From NCBI GenBank assembly GCA_963930655.1, contig OZ005600.1, forward strand, positions 9,365,501 to 9,429,500: a DNA stretch of 64,000 nt, in the 5' to 3' direction. Position numbers and translations under genes: made by a program. Below, in pieces: positions 50,925 to 63,170 of this stretch (positions are counted from its first letter, which is position 1; each line of letters begins with the position of its first letter). Under the pieces are notes generated by a model that was not told where the DNA came from, searched no databases, and saw nothing but the letters and a program-made list of their open reading frames with translations. Source of the stretch: Myrica gale. Lineage: Eukaryota; Streptophyta; Magnoliopsida; Fagales; Myricaceae.

Positions 50925-51140
50925 CAATGGAAAGGAACGGCTTCGAGGGCAATCCCCCTTCAATACTGAATGGATGGCGGGACCTTGGTAGTAAATGTCC
51001 GACGAGGGGAGGGGTGTGGGTCCCGCCCGAGCAGTGCTGGTCGGACATTTTCCACCTTTGGATGGCTAATGTTTCAGCCATCCATTCAGTATTCGAAGGG
51101 GATTGCCTTCGGAGGCAATCTGTCCCACAATGGAAATGCC
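50925..51140. repeat. Long imperfect hairpin, possible small-RNA precursor or MITE
   Basis: Arm 50948-50978 (GGCAATCCCCCTTCAATACT, GAATGGATGGC) pairs with 51077-51107 (GCCATCCATTCAGTATTCGA, AGGGGATTGCC) with one or two bulges. Inside the loop ATGTCCGAC (50995-51003) pairs with GTCGGACAT (51040-51048). The whole fold is about 200 bases, the size of plant microRNA precursors. No ORF is convincing, and no terminal target duplication is seen. Confidence 0.6.
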
Positions 51141-54100
51141 CCCTAAGATTCGCCTGTTTTGTTGATGTGCAACGAGAACCAAGTTGCAATCTTTTGGCCA
51201 CGCAAGTAGCTTGTCAGATGGAATTAGTCTAGTTTATATACTAGTAATTAATTGACTTTGCCTTGTGGCTGCTAATTATAAAAGCAGCAATATCTATCCA
51301 ATCTTTGGAGAATCCCGGATACTAAAGAAGCACCAGATTGGTGTCTATGGAAGTAACACGAGCTTAATTAACAGGGTTGATACAAATCTATGTGTATGCA
51401 GCAATACAGAGCATATGAAATGGAATGCTTCTGTGGAAGATATTGTAGATTTATTCAGAAAAAGTTGCCCAAGACGTACAGCAAGTGGGGGATGCCCTTG
51501 CTCCTGCCTTTTTCACTTTCATTGATTATTGTTAGTAAGAGATGATCAGAGACTGCTAAGATTAAAGTAAAAGAGAATTGTTTTTCTATTTCGTTTTCTT
51601 GTTTGTACTAGAAGCACACCACTACTCGGATCCATATCTTGTTCGTCGGTTGGATTCCCATAAGTTGTCGTTGTAGTGGGTCCAAGTTAATATAAATAGA
51701 GAAACAATATCATCTTCTTTGTATATTGTGATGGCTGAACAAATTACTTCAAAAATTAAAAAAACGAAACAAACTTATGGTGCTAAGAAAACAAATGTGA
51801 TCCACGTGCCGTACATATGCTAAGAAGTGCGGAGTATGATTATTGGCCATGATTATCGCCTTTCGGAAAATGGATTGTATAGCATTCAGAGTGGGGAAGC
51901 ACTAGTACTATAGCTTCTGGAAACAGCTAGCGCAGTACTAATACCACCAAACCCTATTGAAGAAGTTCGATCCAATATCGATGCCCATGATTTTGGTTGC
52001 CAATTACTTGCCTATATCTCACATCATATATAGCTAGATCGGATCATAGGAGAATTAAGCAATAGATATGTGCTATCGTTTTGTTAAATCTTTTGGTAGA
52101 AACTGAGATAATACAAGTCAATGACCCAACACATAATTTGGAAAAATAAAAAATTAGGGAAGGCTCTATCCTCACTTTAGAATTTTCCATCCCTCCTTTC
52201 TCCTGAAACCCTTCCACCTTCTCTTGGATGGAACCCATCAAAATCAACCCCTCCTTGCACTTTTTTAGACCTATTTTGTGGCCATTTTCAAAGTAAGATC
52301 TCGACATTTCATGTGGTCGTCGGTGGCCACACACAATAGGGACGGTTTCAGTAGCTCTAGGTGCTCGAGTTCAGCCCTTTCATGTCATTGTGGATCGGCG
52401 CGTCCTTTCCCATGCACCCGCCCCTTTTTGGAGTTTGGGTGGTTTTTGGTGGTTTCTTGAGGCTCAGTTTTTTGGTTGGATTCCGACCAGCCAGTGACTT
52501 CCTTTCATGTGTTTTTCTTGTGTTTTTTTTCAATGGAATTCTGTGGGAGGGAGCAGGTAGCAACTAGCAACCACCCAGTTTTGGCAACGTTCGGCGAACT
52601 CACATCAGATGGTTGATCTCAGTGAGCTCAAATCTTCATTGTAGCTGCTATTCCAGTGATTATTAAAATCTTCGTGGACTTTGTTGTCCATTTGTGTAGG
52701 TGTGGACGATCTTTCAGGGAAGCGGGAGCGAGGTGCTTGACTACCCGCTATTCTGTCGATCACCATTTTCGGCGGAGATATTTTCAGATCTTTGAGCCCA
52801 TCTTGTTGAGGCCTTTTTAGCCATTTGAAACCATGTCCCCAAGGTCAATCGATGTATAGCACTTTGGGCTTTAAATGATGTTGTAATGGGCTCTATGCTA
52901 ATATTTCTTGTATCCAGCCTCCAGAAGTAGTTTGTATTCAGACGTTTGTAAGATTCTAGGTAATTAAGAATAATATTTTCGTGCGCCTATAAGTTATTTC
53001 ATTTCTCATGATCTATAAATTAATATGGGCAAGAGAGAGGTTGCTAGATTAACGGGATGAACAATGAAAGAGTGGTATATATACGGGAAGATCCAAGTCT
53101 AATCTTTGAGATTTTTCTACCTATCATAATCAGGAAGCACTAAAAGATCCTCTTGTTGATAGTGCTACGGGAATCACATCCTTTTAGGATCAATTCAATT
53201 CATAGTACTGGAAGTACTTGAGATCTATTGGACTGCTTTCCCTTTCCTCTGATAATAAATAATCTTTTTTTAATGATCTTTATATGAAAATAGGTTCGAT
53301 TTACTTACCCAAACAAAACAAAAACAAAAAATTGTTCATTTTGCTTTACCTTTGAGAATTTCAACTTCTCCAATCACTCTATATTAAACCCCATCCTAAT
53401 ATGTCTATCTTAAGATCTGCTTAGTATAGGATTCAACAATTATCGTTTGACCCACGGGTAATTTAATTAGGTTCTACACTGGAAAAAGGAAAGAATAAAT
53501 TCGTTCAAACTTCACGGTAATTAAAGAAGTCTTATATACCTTTATAATTCTAACGTTTCCCTGAGATTTGTTAGCTGCACTTCTTAACTCTATACGTTGT
53601 TGGCAATACTGTGGAATGGGGCGGTTTGTGCTCTTTGCCCCTTACCTCAAGAAACGCAAACTAGCTCGCGCGGGTATTTCAGACGACAATGTACAATATT
53701 TGGCGTTGTCTCCATCTGCTGAAAACTCCTAATTTGCTCCAATATAATAGACTATCCCAACAAGATTCATTCATTCCAAAAGAGAAAAAGTACAAGGAAA
53801 ATTTCATTCTTGGCAAGCCAGCTTCTTTCTTCCAACCGGGTCCTGACTCCTTTCGAAGGTCATGAGAAGGGGTGACAAACAGGAAGCGACGTGTTCGAGT
53901 GGTTAATTACTGTTAGTCACAATGTTGTCGTATGATTATCTGAAACATCTGTGTCGTGCACCAATTATCTCAACGAGTTAACGTTTGAGTAGGTTGTTAA
54001 GTGGAATTTCTACTCCAGCGATGATACCCCTATAAGTGTCAGGCAAAACAACCGCATGCATTTGGACTTTTCATATTGCAGAAGAAACGAATATTGGAAG

Positions 54101-55017
54101 TTAATTCCACTTTAGGGGAAAAAAAGCTGGGGAAAAACCAATGAAGGTTACAGCTTTGTAATCCTGAGAGAACATATGATGAATCCACGTAGACTAAGCA
54201 ATAGTTAATGGAATTTGATCAAGTTCATCAGTGTATCATATGGTATCTCAAACCTAGTACCAAAACTCCACTAATTGTTTGGAAAAGCTTTCCACAAGTC
54301 ATCTGGAAAAGTATGAAAAAAAGAAGAAGAAGTGCTTTCTGAAAGTTCTCCGGAAATAAAGCTAAAATGCAAAGTGAGGAAAGGGAGATGGAAATAAAGA
54401 AGGAATGCAAAGGGAGGGCAGGTGTGTTGTTGAAAACTAACGCCAAGGACAATTCATGCAAATATAAAACTGAAAAGAAAAAAAGTTCGATCTAAAAGCA
54501 CGAAGGTTGAGATGTTCCACCCATTTGATTAGCTAAAGAGAATGTGATCTTTTCTTCTTCTTTTTATTGCTTCGGCTTAACCTAGAGTCGGTAACCCTAG
54601 CTTTCTATTGAGAGCTGCGTGTTTGTTTAAGACCGGACTGACCGTCTTTTTGTAAATTCAATTGAAAGGTCAAAGAAAATAAACACATAGTATAATGTGT
54701 ACTGATATTATTATTATCATTAGCGTTTAGATAATGATCATAATCTAATAACAAATTTATGACAATAGTCTGAGTCAAATAAAATATATATTGAAATATG
54801 CATATATGGTTATGTTTGTATTGTAAAATTTTTGGTATTGGGTTTAGTGTTGGTATTGGGTTTAGTAAAAAAGTGAAGAGAGAGGTAATTTTTTATATTT
54901 TTTGTAATTTTATATTTTTTGATGGGAGAAAAAGAGATTATATTGTAGTATTTTATTGTGAGTTGGTAAAATATTTTGTGAAATATTGTTAACAAACGCA
55001 GCCTATGTTAAGTCTGA
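51141..55017. other. Intergenic, no supported gene
   Basis: About 3.9 kb, AT-rich. The part 52140-52930 has higher GC and short frames that might be a decayed retroelement (for example the frame starting at 52278), but no domain or boundary is visible. An 86-codon frame at 51265-51525 is not recognised. Confidence 0.35.
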
Positions 55018-55900
55018 TTTTTTTTCTAGACAACAAACTTGTATATTAAAATTTGAGAAATACAACTGATACAAGCCAGAAAAATCTAATCAGACCTAGA
55101 GGCCCTACAATAAACCGAATACGCAGATTCGTAAACCAAACCGAGTAAGACAACGACAAATCGAAATCAAGAGTCGGAACACACAACAACGGGATACAAC
55201 AAAGCCACCTCACATGACAACTTCGATTTCCACTGGAGGAAGGCGTTCAAAGCAACGATCCGACTCCCTCAGGAAAATCTTCAAGCTATCATTGTTAGCA
55301 TAGAAGGGAGGAGAGAAGAATACATCTTCGAGCTGCACAATACAACGACAATCAAAGCCACCAGAGAAAATCAGCATGATCTGTCCAGAAAGAGAAGGGA
55401 AGAGACAGGGGAGGCCAACGGAGCTAACGAACCAGCGATGGAGCAAAAACGCCTTGCATGTCACTAGAATGAGACGGAAAGGACCACATGGAGCAGCTAT
55501 CAACGGTAGAACGAAGCGTGTCCTCCAAAACTGTCAAATTGGAGGTGAAACAGAGTTGGCGCTTGAAATTCACGCGCCAGCCATTCACCACCGATCTTGG
55601 CTAGAAAAGAACATCGAGGGATGAGGCTGCCATCCATGGGGGCCGTGCGCAGTAAAGATCACCGGAGACACCGAGATCTAGCCTCCTTTGATTTCGAAAA
55701 AATGCCAAAAAACAAGCTAAAAAGGCCTAGAAACAGACCGAAAAAGAGCACTAAGGGGGGTGGGGGAAGAGGAAGAGACGGGGCCGGAGAAGGGGTTGAG
55801 GGGAGAGTTTAAGGGGGAGGGGAGGGAGATTCTAGAGAGAAGGAGGTGCCTCTCTCTCTAGAATCACACGTGGAGGGACAACTAGCAACATTACTTTGTC
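55018..55900 (-). mobile_element. Short non-LTR retroelement (883 bp)
   Basis: The plus strand begins with a T-run (55018-55025), the complement of a poly(A) tail, so the element reads on the minus strand. AAGTCTGA occurs just outside both ends (55010-55017 and 55901-55908) within the longer match TGT(T/C)AAGTCTGA. The 5' end on the minus strand is CT-rich, like the leaders of plant LINEs. An internal 97-codon minus frame (55503-55210) is open but shows no recognisable domain. Confidence 0.65.
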
Positions 55901-55908
55901 AAGTCTGA

Positions 55909-57063
55909 CTTACGTTGTAGCGTGGCACTGAACCAGTGCCATGCTCGGCTGAACGGGGTGATCAACGTCCTATCAACCCGGTTGGCCACATCAACCGGAA
56001 GTTACAACTGCCTTGAGAGAATGAAGGTTGTCCAAGTGGGTGCATTGAAACATTGTCTTGGCCTATAAATAACACCCCAGCCATGTTATTTTTACCGGTT
56101 TTTACACTTCAAAACATAGCCAATTCATCCACAAATTCTCCATTGGATTTGACTGTTCAAAGACGACTTCGGTGACAATTTTCCAAAACAATGTTTGGAT
56201 TCCACCCTGTTTAATGCTGTTCGTGTTAAGATTGGAGCCTTGTGAACCTTAAAATATTTAAATGTTTAATATTTTATCTCTCTCTAAATTTTACAGTGCA
56301 ATTGAGGCAAAGAATTATACAGGATTTTGATAATTTTTGTCCGTTACATGCAAACAGGTTTGTAGCAGTTGCTGTTCGCATGCATCTTCTTCATTAATTA
56401 GCTTTTATTTACGAGGGCAGAACCAGACTTTTCATGTAGGGGGAAGGGATGGGAATGGGATGTTCTTGAAATATTTGGTAGAGAGGCCATCGCTTTTCAA
56501 GTCGGAAATATCTTAAAATTTATTTTCTTTCTATGGATCTTTGGGGCCGAATCCCCCTGCCCTTGGATTTGTCTGTCTTTATTGGTAAAGATATTTTAAA
56601 TGTCAGCTAAAAAATAATGATCTTTTCAAAGTTTTGCCAACAAAGAACATATAGTTAATTTCAAATTTTGTTTATATTAGAAAAGTTTTTGACCGAATCT
56701 AAGTATATAACCTTATTGATCTTGTTGTGGTGGTACTGGTGTTAGTTGGTTGTTCTTTATTTATTTATTTATTTATCGTGGTTGTCAGCTTTCACTAAAT
56801 ATTTTCCTTTTACTTTCAAATTTTCTCCTGCTTCACCTTCATATATGCAGGGTGCAGCCAATTGGTTGGGTACCTAGCTAACAAAACATTATTTGTAGTT
56901 GTTGGAACAAGAACTCGAGTTGTCTTCTTCAAATGCTTAAAAACAGGCCAGGATCGAGGTGGGAATTCAATTACATTGCTGATATTGCTCCTGTATCTGT
57001 CGAATGCCTATAGGGTGTGCCTGCGCATGTACGTATACGCCACAGGAGAGAGAGAGATGCGCA
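55909..57063. other. Intergenic, no supported gene
   Basis: AT-rich, with a (TTTA)n run near 56758-56775. Nothing recognised. Confidence 0.4.
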
Positions 57064-57071
57064 GTGCGCAC

Positions 57072-58265
57072 TAGGGGTGAAAACCGACCGGTCGGTTCAG
57101 TTTTGGGCCCAAACCGTGAGCTGAACCGACTGGGTTGGTTTTCCCGTTTGCCCAACCGACGGCCGAACCGCCAGTTGGGAGAACCGGTCGGGCCGGTTCG
57201 GTCGGTTGGGCCCAATAATGGGCCCAAAATTTACTATTTTTTTAAACGTTAATACAGTGGCCCAATTCGTTTTATTTTTTTTGAAGCTCAAATCTCTCTT
57301 TGAGAGGCCCATTCGATGGCCCAAAATTACCCACTTTTTGAAATATTTCACACGATTTAACTTGTAACGACTAACTATGCATGCTTCATGGTTCTAAGTT
57401 CTAACTCCTAATAAATAACAATTAACAACATACTTAAAAAAACAAACATCCAATCAGCAAAAATATCCAACAAAACAAAATGCAAATATTTAACTTCCAA
57501 TCAGCAAAAATATCCAACAAAACAAAACCAAAAATTCATCCAAATCCAACACCAAATCAGCCCTGACCTCCGATCTCCACAGAACCAACATAATCCTAAC
57601 TTCCAATCTCTATCATAAACTAACAGTAACATAGTAAAATGGGAAATACAAACCTAATTTGATTTTCGGCAACAGCACAACAGTACACAAAATTATTAGC
57701 CGAACCTTGTAAATCACCCTGTAAAATGCAAATATTCAAAATTTCAAATCTATTAATATTCTTAAATAATAAACACTAAACTACAATCCACACTAAACTA
57801 CAATTCATAAATCAGAGAAACAAAAAATCAATGGCAAATCTTAAATAAACTAAACAAGTCACAGCAAACAAAGGAAATCGTCAAGTGAGAGAGATCTGGA
57901 CCTGGAAGCTTGTGAGGTGGAGAGGCGGAGAGAGAGAGAGAGCTGAGAGACGCCGAGAGATTCCGAGAGATGCCGAGAGAGAGAGAGACGCCGAGAGATG
58001 CCGAGAGAGAGAGAACTGAGAGACGCCGGAGGGGTGCGGGGCGGCTAGGGCATCGACGTTTTGGATCTGGGGTTTTGTTTTAGGGGGGAGTCGGGGACGA
58101 CGTCGTTCGTAATAAAAAGGGTGAAACCCCCAAAATACCTTCGGTTCGGTTCTGGTTTTGGGAACCGACAGCCGAACCGGGCCGGACCATAACCGGCCGG
58201 CCCAGTCGGTTCAGGGCCGATTTTGGTTGGCCTGGTCGGTCCCGGCCCAAATCCGTTCACCCCTA
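57072..58265. mobile_element. Non-autonomous hAT element (1,194 bp)
   Basis: Begins TAGGGGTGAAAACCGACC and ends CCGTTCACCCCTA. Flanking 8-mers GTGCGCAC (57064-57071) and GTGTGCAC (58266-58273) differ by one base. The outer 150 bases on each side are rich in CCGGTTCGGT-like motifs in inverted orientation. Near the right end is a GA-rich tract (57925-58020), which reads as a CT-rich leader on the minus strand, as in the larger hAT at 60443. No transposase remains. Confidence 0.85.
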
Positions 58266-58273
58266 GTGTGCAC

Positions 58274-59151
58274 TTTATAGCAAAGGAAGAGAGAAAGTGT
58301 AATCCGACTTAAGGACGTATACGTACGTAACAGGGAAATCTAAAAGTTGGGAGATAAAATAGCAGATTTTGCTTTCAATTATTGTCGTTCTTTATTTAGT
58401 TCAAGTGTTTCTAAGTACGTGCTTTTCCCTAGTGATGAGGAAGCTAAACCTTTTGTGCTCAATAATTCGGAATTCTTTAAACGACGGGGAGACGTTATTG
58501 TATTCCCCACTGAGATTGATCTATATGACTAATTTAATTGGTATTTAATTTCTTTCCCTACTGGAGTGGGATGAGCCAATAGGTTGATTTTGCTTAGTTT
58601 TCTTCAGGAACCCTAGATATGTAGAGTAGGGTAGATATATATACACATATGTGTTGCAACCTCGTCGATCGTTCAGTTTAGTCAGTGCTTTGTAATCAAA
58701 AGATAATAAATTGTTCTAACGCATGCTAGCTCTTAGCTTTTTACACAAGAAAAAAAAAACAAGCATGCATGCGTGCACGTTGCAAAGAATGGGCGAAGGC
58801 TAATTAGAAACGTTTGCAGCTTCTAGCATTTTTTGACGTAGCTAGGCGCCTTCTAGATCTGGGCGGAACATAGATCGCATGCACGCACGTACAATTACTA
58901 GTAGTAGTACAGATATGCCATTTTCGGACCAAACCAATATTTTATTCTCTGATAAAGATCTAACCAGTGGTACGTACTTCTGATTTTTTTTTTCTTCCTC
59001 CTCTTTTTCATCAAATTTTTTCACAAAAAAAAAATCAAAGAACTGGTTGTCTCACCAGACATCAAATTTCGCTTACGAATTAGCATATAAATTAGCGAGA
59101 AGTTTCAAGCCGTCGATCTCGTTGCCTTGTGCGCTAAAAAAAAAGTGTACC
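58274..59151. other. Intergenic, no supported gene
   Basis: A 61-codon frame at 58347-58532 is open but not recognised and has no splice partners. The rest is AT-rich. Confidence 0.35.
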
Positions 59152-59159
59152 ATGCATAT

Positions 59160-59666
59160 TAGGGCTGCAAAAATGGAAATTCGGTCCGATTTTCAGATCG
59201 AAAATTCGGTCAGGTTTATATGGAGGACCGGACCACTTAAAAGTGTACCATGCATATTAGGGCTGCAAAAATGGAAATTCGGTCCGGTTTTCAGACCGAA
59301 AATTCGGTCAGGTTTATATGGAGGACCGGACCACTTATAAGTGGTCCGATCCGGTCCAATCTAATGCGGTCTAGTCCGGACCACTTAAGTGGTCCCGACC
59401 GGTTTCATTTTTTTAAATTTTTCATTTTTTTAAAAAATTTTAGATTAATTTCGAAGGGGATAGGACATATAAAAATTTAGAATTTTAGTTTAGGTTAAAA
59501 CTAAACTTTTTAAGTTTGTAATTTGTATTAAAAATATATAAAAAAAATTATTTATATTAATAAATCCGGTCCGGATTGTCAAAAGGTATGGACCAGATTT
59601 AAATAAATAAGACTGGACCGAACCACAAATCTGGTCCGGTCTGTGGTACGATTTTGTTCAGCCGTA
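59160..59666. mobile_element. hAT-like element with a duplicated left end
   Basis: The left terminus TAGGGCTGCAAAAATGG occurs twice, at 59160 and 59258, because a 98-bp unit including the preceding ATGCATAT is repeated in tandem (59143-59240 and 59241-59338). The right terminus TTGTTCAGCCGTA ends at 59666. ATGCATAT is found before both left ends (59152-59159, 59250-59257) and after the right end (59667-59674), so the 8-bp target duplication is exact. No transposase. Confidence 0.8.
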
Positions 59667-59674
59667 ATGCATAT

Positions 59675-60179
59675 AATGGATTAACAAATTCTAGAGGGTT
59701 TACATATCGCGCATGGATCGCCCTTTAAGTAGATATTAAACTCTACCATATAATGGAGCATTAAAATGTTAGAGATAATATCATAATCAATTTATAAGAT
59801 TTGATATAGAGTTATATAATACTATATCAAATATTCAAGTTTAAATGTGATATCGTTATCAAGATTTTTTAGATTCAAGTTTAAATATAGTAATATTTTT
59901 CCTATCATGCTTTATATTTTTTCTATAAATAGAGATTTTTAGCTTGTAATCAGTATGAACTCATAACAGTATAATATAACATACAGTTATAAAGGGCTTT
60001 TATAGTGGACTTCAATCTTCTAGACCGAATAAATTATGCACAGTTAATATTTTCTTTTATAAAATACCCAAAGGAACTTCCATTTTGCATGAGATTGTTT
60101 CCACATGAAGTCATATTATACACATGAGATCTTAAGTTATCTATATATGATTATTTATTATATGCTAAAATATAAGGCG
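59675..60179. other. Intergenic, AT-rich, no supported gene
   Basis: Nothing is recognised apart from AT-rich runs. Confidence 0.35.
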
Positions 60180-61827
60180 TGTCCCTGTGGTTTAACTCTT
60201 TTTTGAAAATGTCCGTAGGGTTTGTTTTGTTGTCCCGCCATCCCTGTGGTTATATTCGATTATTATGCTTGTCTCTCTATCCAAATTTCATCAAAAACCG
60301 TAAAAAAATTTGCTGACGTGTTAAACCCCTCCACATAATGTCCACTAATACAACATGTGTCCATCATTGCCCACTGTGTCTGCCACATCATTAAAAAAAA
60401 TCAGCAATTATCTAAAGTGGCCCTCTTCTCTTCGATCGCGTCTAGGGGTGGGTATCGGTATTACCGGAGTCGAAATTTCCGGTCTGGCAGCTACAGGAAT
60501 TTCGGTTATCCCGGTACCGGATGCCGGAATTTCGGTAGCTGAAAATGGGCTAATTTTGAGCCTGTTTTAGGCCCAAAACTTTAACTTTTCAGGCTTCTTA
60601 TTCTGGGCTGATTCTTTTTTTGTTTGCTTATGATTGTAGGCTTTTTTTGGCAAAGAAATATGGGCTTGATTTTTTAGGTTGGTTTTTAAAGATGGATGTC
60701 GGATCCAAAATGGCAAAATTTAGTTAGATGTTAATGTTGTATTGGATGTTGGATCCAATAATTTTTTATGCATTTACATATTACAATTCTATAATGTCAA
60801 TTGCATTATATTAATAAATCACATACATTGATTAATGAAAGAAAAATGATACAAAATTGTAAATAACAAATTTACAAATTACGAATAAACATACAAATAA
60901 AATCTACAAAAAAATTACATTCTGAAAAAACTACAAATAATACAAATTTACATTCTAAAAAAATCTACAAATATTACAAATTGGATAGTTGAATTGAATG
61001 AAATAAAATGTTGGTCATTTAATCAAAACATCACTATCATATGATTATGGTAGTGTTAGTTTTGTATGGTCTTTTTATTTATGCCCATAATATTTAATGA
61101 CCAGCTATAAAAGATTGGACACTAATGACTATACTAATTGAAATTTTAACTAATACGTAACATAACACCTAATTGATTACTTTCCATTTTTCAAAACAAT
61201 GAAACATCACCATATCAAAATGATCAACTTTACAAAATAATGAAAATTATGAAATATGTGCATAACACCATGTCCATCATTAAAAAAATCAGAATCTAAA
61301 AAAATAATTGTTTATGTTTATTGAATAGTCATAGTTAAATAAAGAACAAAATATAAGTTATAACACACCAACAAAACCCAAATTACTAATTATCAATCAA
61401 TCACATTATATAAGATTTTAAATCTAACAATTATTATTCTAATATTATGGGCATTTTCCTTGAAAGCAAAAAATAATACACTAATATTGTATTTTGTAAA
61501 CTATAGAATAATGTAATAATATTTATATTCATATTGTTAAAGTATAGAATAATAAAACCTATACTCTAATACTCATATTGTATCAATGTATTTTGTAACA
61601 AATAAAATGAAAAACAATATCTCCCTCTAATCGTCTACGTCAAGAGTCGCGCTATCCGTGTTGGAGACAGAGATAATAGACATCAATTGTGTGGGGTTAT
61701 TAGTCATGTCTGGAAATAAAGAGTATTTAAGAAAAAAAAGAATATTTTAAAAAAACATGTAACAATTAAAATAAACTAAAGAAAGAAAGAAAACATTACC
61801 TTTTTCCACATTATCACTTTCCAAATA

Positions 61828-62037
61828 TTATGTTCCATCAACAATCTCAGGTTCACCTTCAGCATCTTCATGAATGTCCATAGATTGCAACCAATTCTGA
61901 GCACACATAAGACTCTCCACTGTTTTCGGAGACAGAGAGCTTCGAAAAGCATCCAATACACGTCCCTCTGTGCTGAAGACCGATTCAAATGACACAATTG
62001 TAATGGGGATGACAAGTACATCCTGAGCAAGTATAGG
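61828..62037 (-). pseudogene. hAT transposase C-terminal dimerisation domain remnant
   Basis: The minus-strand frame reads PILAQDVLVIPITIVSFES, VFSTEGRVLDAFRSSLSPKT and VESLMCAQNWLQ to a TAA. This is the conserved end of plant hAT transposases (the usual form has SxFSxxGRVLDxxRSSLSPxT and VExLxCxxNWL). A stop lies just upstream in this frame, and no zinc finger or catalytic part is found, so it is a relic. Confidence 0.9.
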
Positions 62038-62778
62038 AACTTAAATTGATTCACTTTCATATGTAACCATTTAATACGTGAATAAATAGATCTTCTTTTA
62101 TTTAAACATATTCATACGTGAATAATTTCAATTTAACATATTTATTTCAAACAGATTCATTTCTAAACAAATTTCAAAATTAAACGAAATCAATCAAGCT
62201 CACTGTCAATCCTCCAATTACAAATAGATTCACAACTTCAAACAAAACCAAATCCTCCAATCAAGCTCATCCTCCACAGTTTTATAACCTAATCTAATAT
62301 ATACTCTACAATAAATAATTAACTAATGAACTACAATAATTAACTAAATAAGTGAACAAATTTTTAATTTTTTACCTCAATGCAGTACATTGACCACACA
62401 TGGCACAACACAAATTAAAAAATCACAATCTGTCAATCTTGTAACCTGCACTAAAAAAATTAATTAGTTAACAAATCATGAAATGAAGAACGAGAAACTA
62501 ATACTAATGAAAATGAAATTGAAAAAAAACTACAAAAATTAAACAGAGGCAGAGACTCAGAGTTGATCGAAAGAGAGAGAGAAAGGCAAAGTTGAGAGAG
62601 AAAGAGAGAGAGGCAGAGAGGCTGTCAATCAGTCAATGACAGCGGCCTTGGCTTGGCCTTCGACGGCGTCACGACAGAGGGAGTCGGACTGAGAGTGAGG
62701 CAGACAACGAACCAAGACCAGAAAGAGTGAGAGACTAGAGAGAGCTGAGGTCTGAGAGAGAGAGTTGCGGTGTGAGGT

Positions 62779-62781
<3 letters not shown>

Positions 62782-62819
<38 letters not shown>
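62782..62819. repeat. (GA)n microsatellite
   Basis: A run of about 19 GA units in the right part of the hAT element; on the minus strand it is CT-rich leader sequence. Confidence 0.95.
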
Positions 62820-62821
<2 letters not shown>

Positions 62822-63170
62822 GCGAAATTCGAATGAGGGGGGAGAAGGAGAATAACGAGGGTCAGAGAGGGTTTTGAAAAAAAAAACCCTAGGACCAAAA
62901 CACACAGTTTTGCTCATGTCAAAAACTGTGCATTTTGGGGTTTTTTTTATAAAAAAACGGTATCGGAATTCTACCTTGTTTCGGCGGAATTACCGGTACC
63001 GGTTCTGGTTTCGATACTTAGAGATATCCTATACTGGTTCCGGCTTCGGTTCCGGGCGGTATGCGGAACTGATATCGTAACCAGAATTCCAGTACCGGCG
63101 GAGGTTTTGCCCACCCCTAATCGCGTCACCCATGTCTCCTTCTAAGAACATATTCTCCCCAAACCATCAA

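Larger units (their letters stand above)
60443..63119 (-). mobile_element. hAT transposon (2,677 bp), internally deleted, with 8-bp target duplication
   Basis: Starts TAGGGGTGGGTATCGG and ends GCCCACCCCTA; ATCGCGTC flanks it exactly on both sides (60435-60442, 63120-63127). Near both ends are inverted GGTACCGG-like motifs. On the minus strand a CT-rich leader (62570-62830, with (GA)n at 62782-62819) is followed after about 550 bases by a hAT C-terminal dimerisation region (62037-61828), so most of the transposase is missing. The rest is AT-rich. It is inserted in one arm of the PPR-bearing inverted repeat. Confidence 0.93.

Noticed and set aside
51265..51525. An 86-codon plus-strand frame
   Set aside because: No similarity recognised and no gene context; length within chance for this composition.
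54798..54995. Overlapping 60-codon frames on both strands
   Set aside because: AT-rich sequence with Lys/Asn/Phe/Ile-rich translations on both strands; chance frames.
58347..58532. A 61-codon frame (starts MGDKIADFAF) as a small gene
   Set aside because: Protein-like at first sight but short, isolated and not recognised; not enough support.
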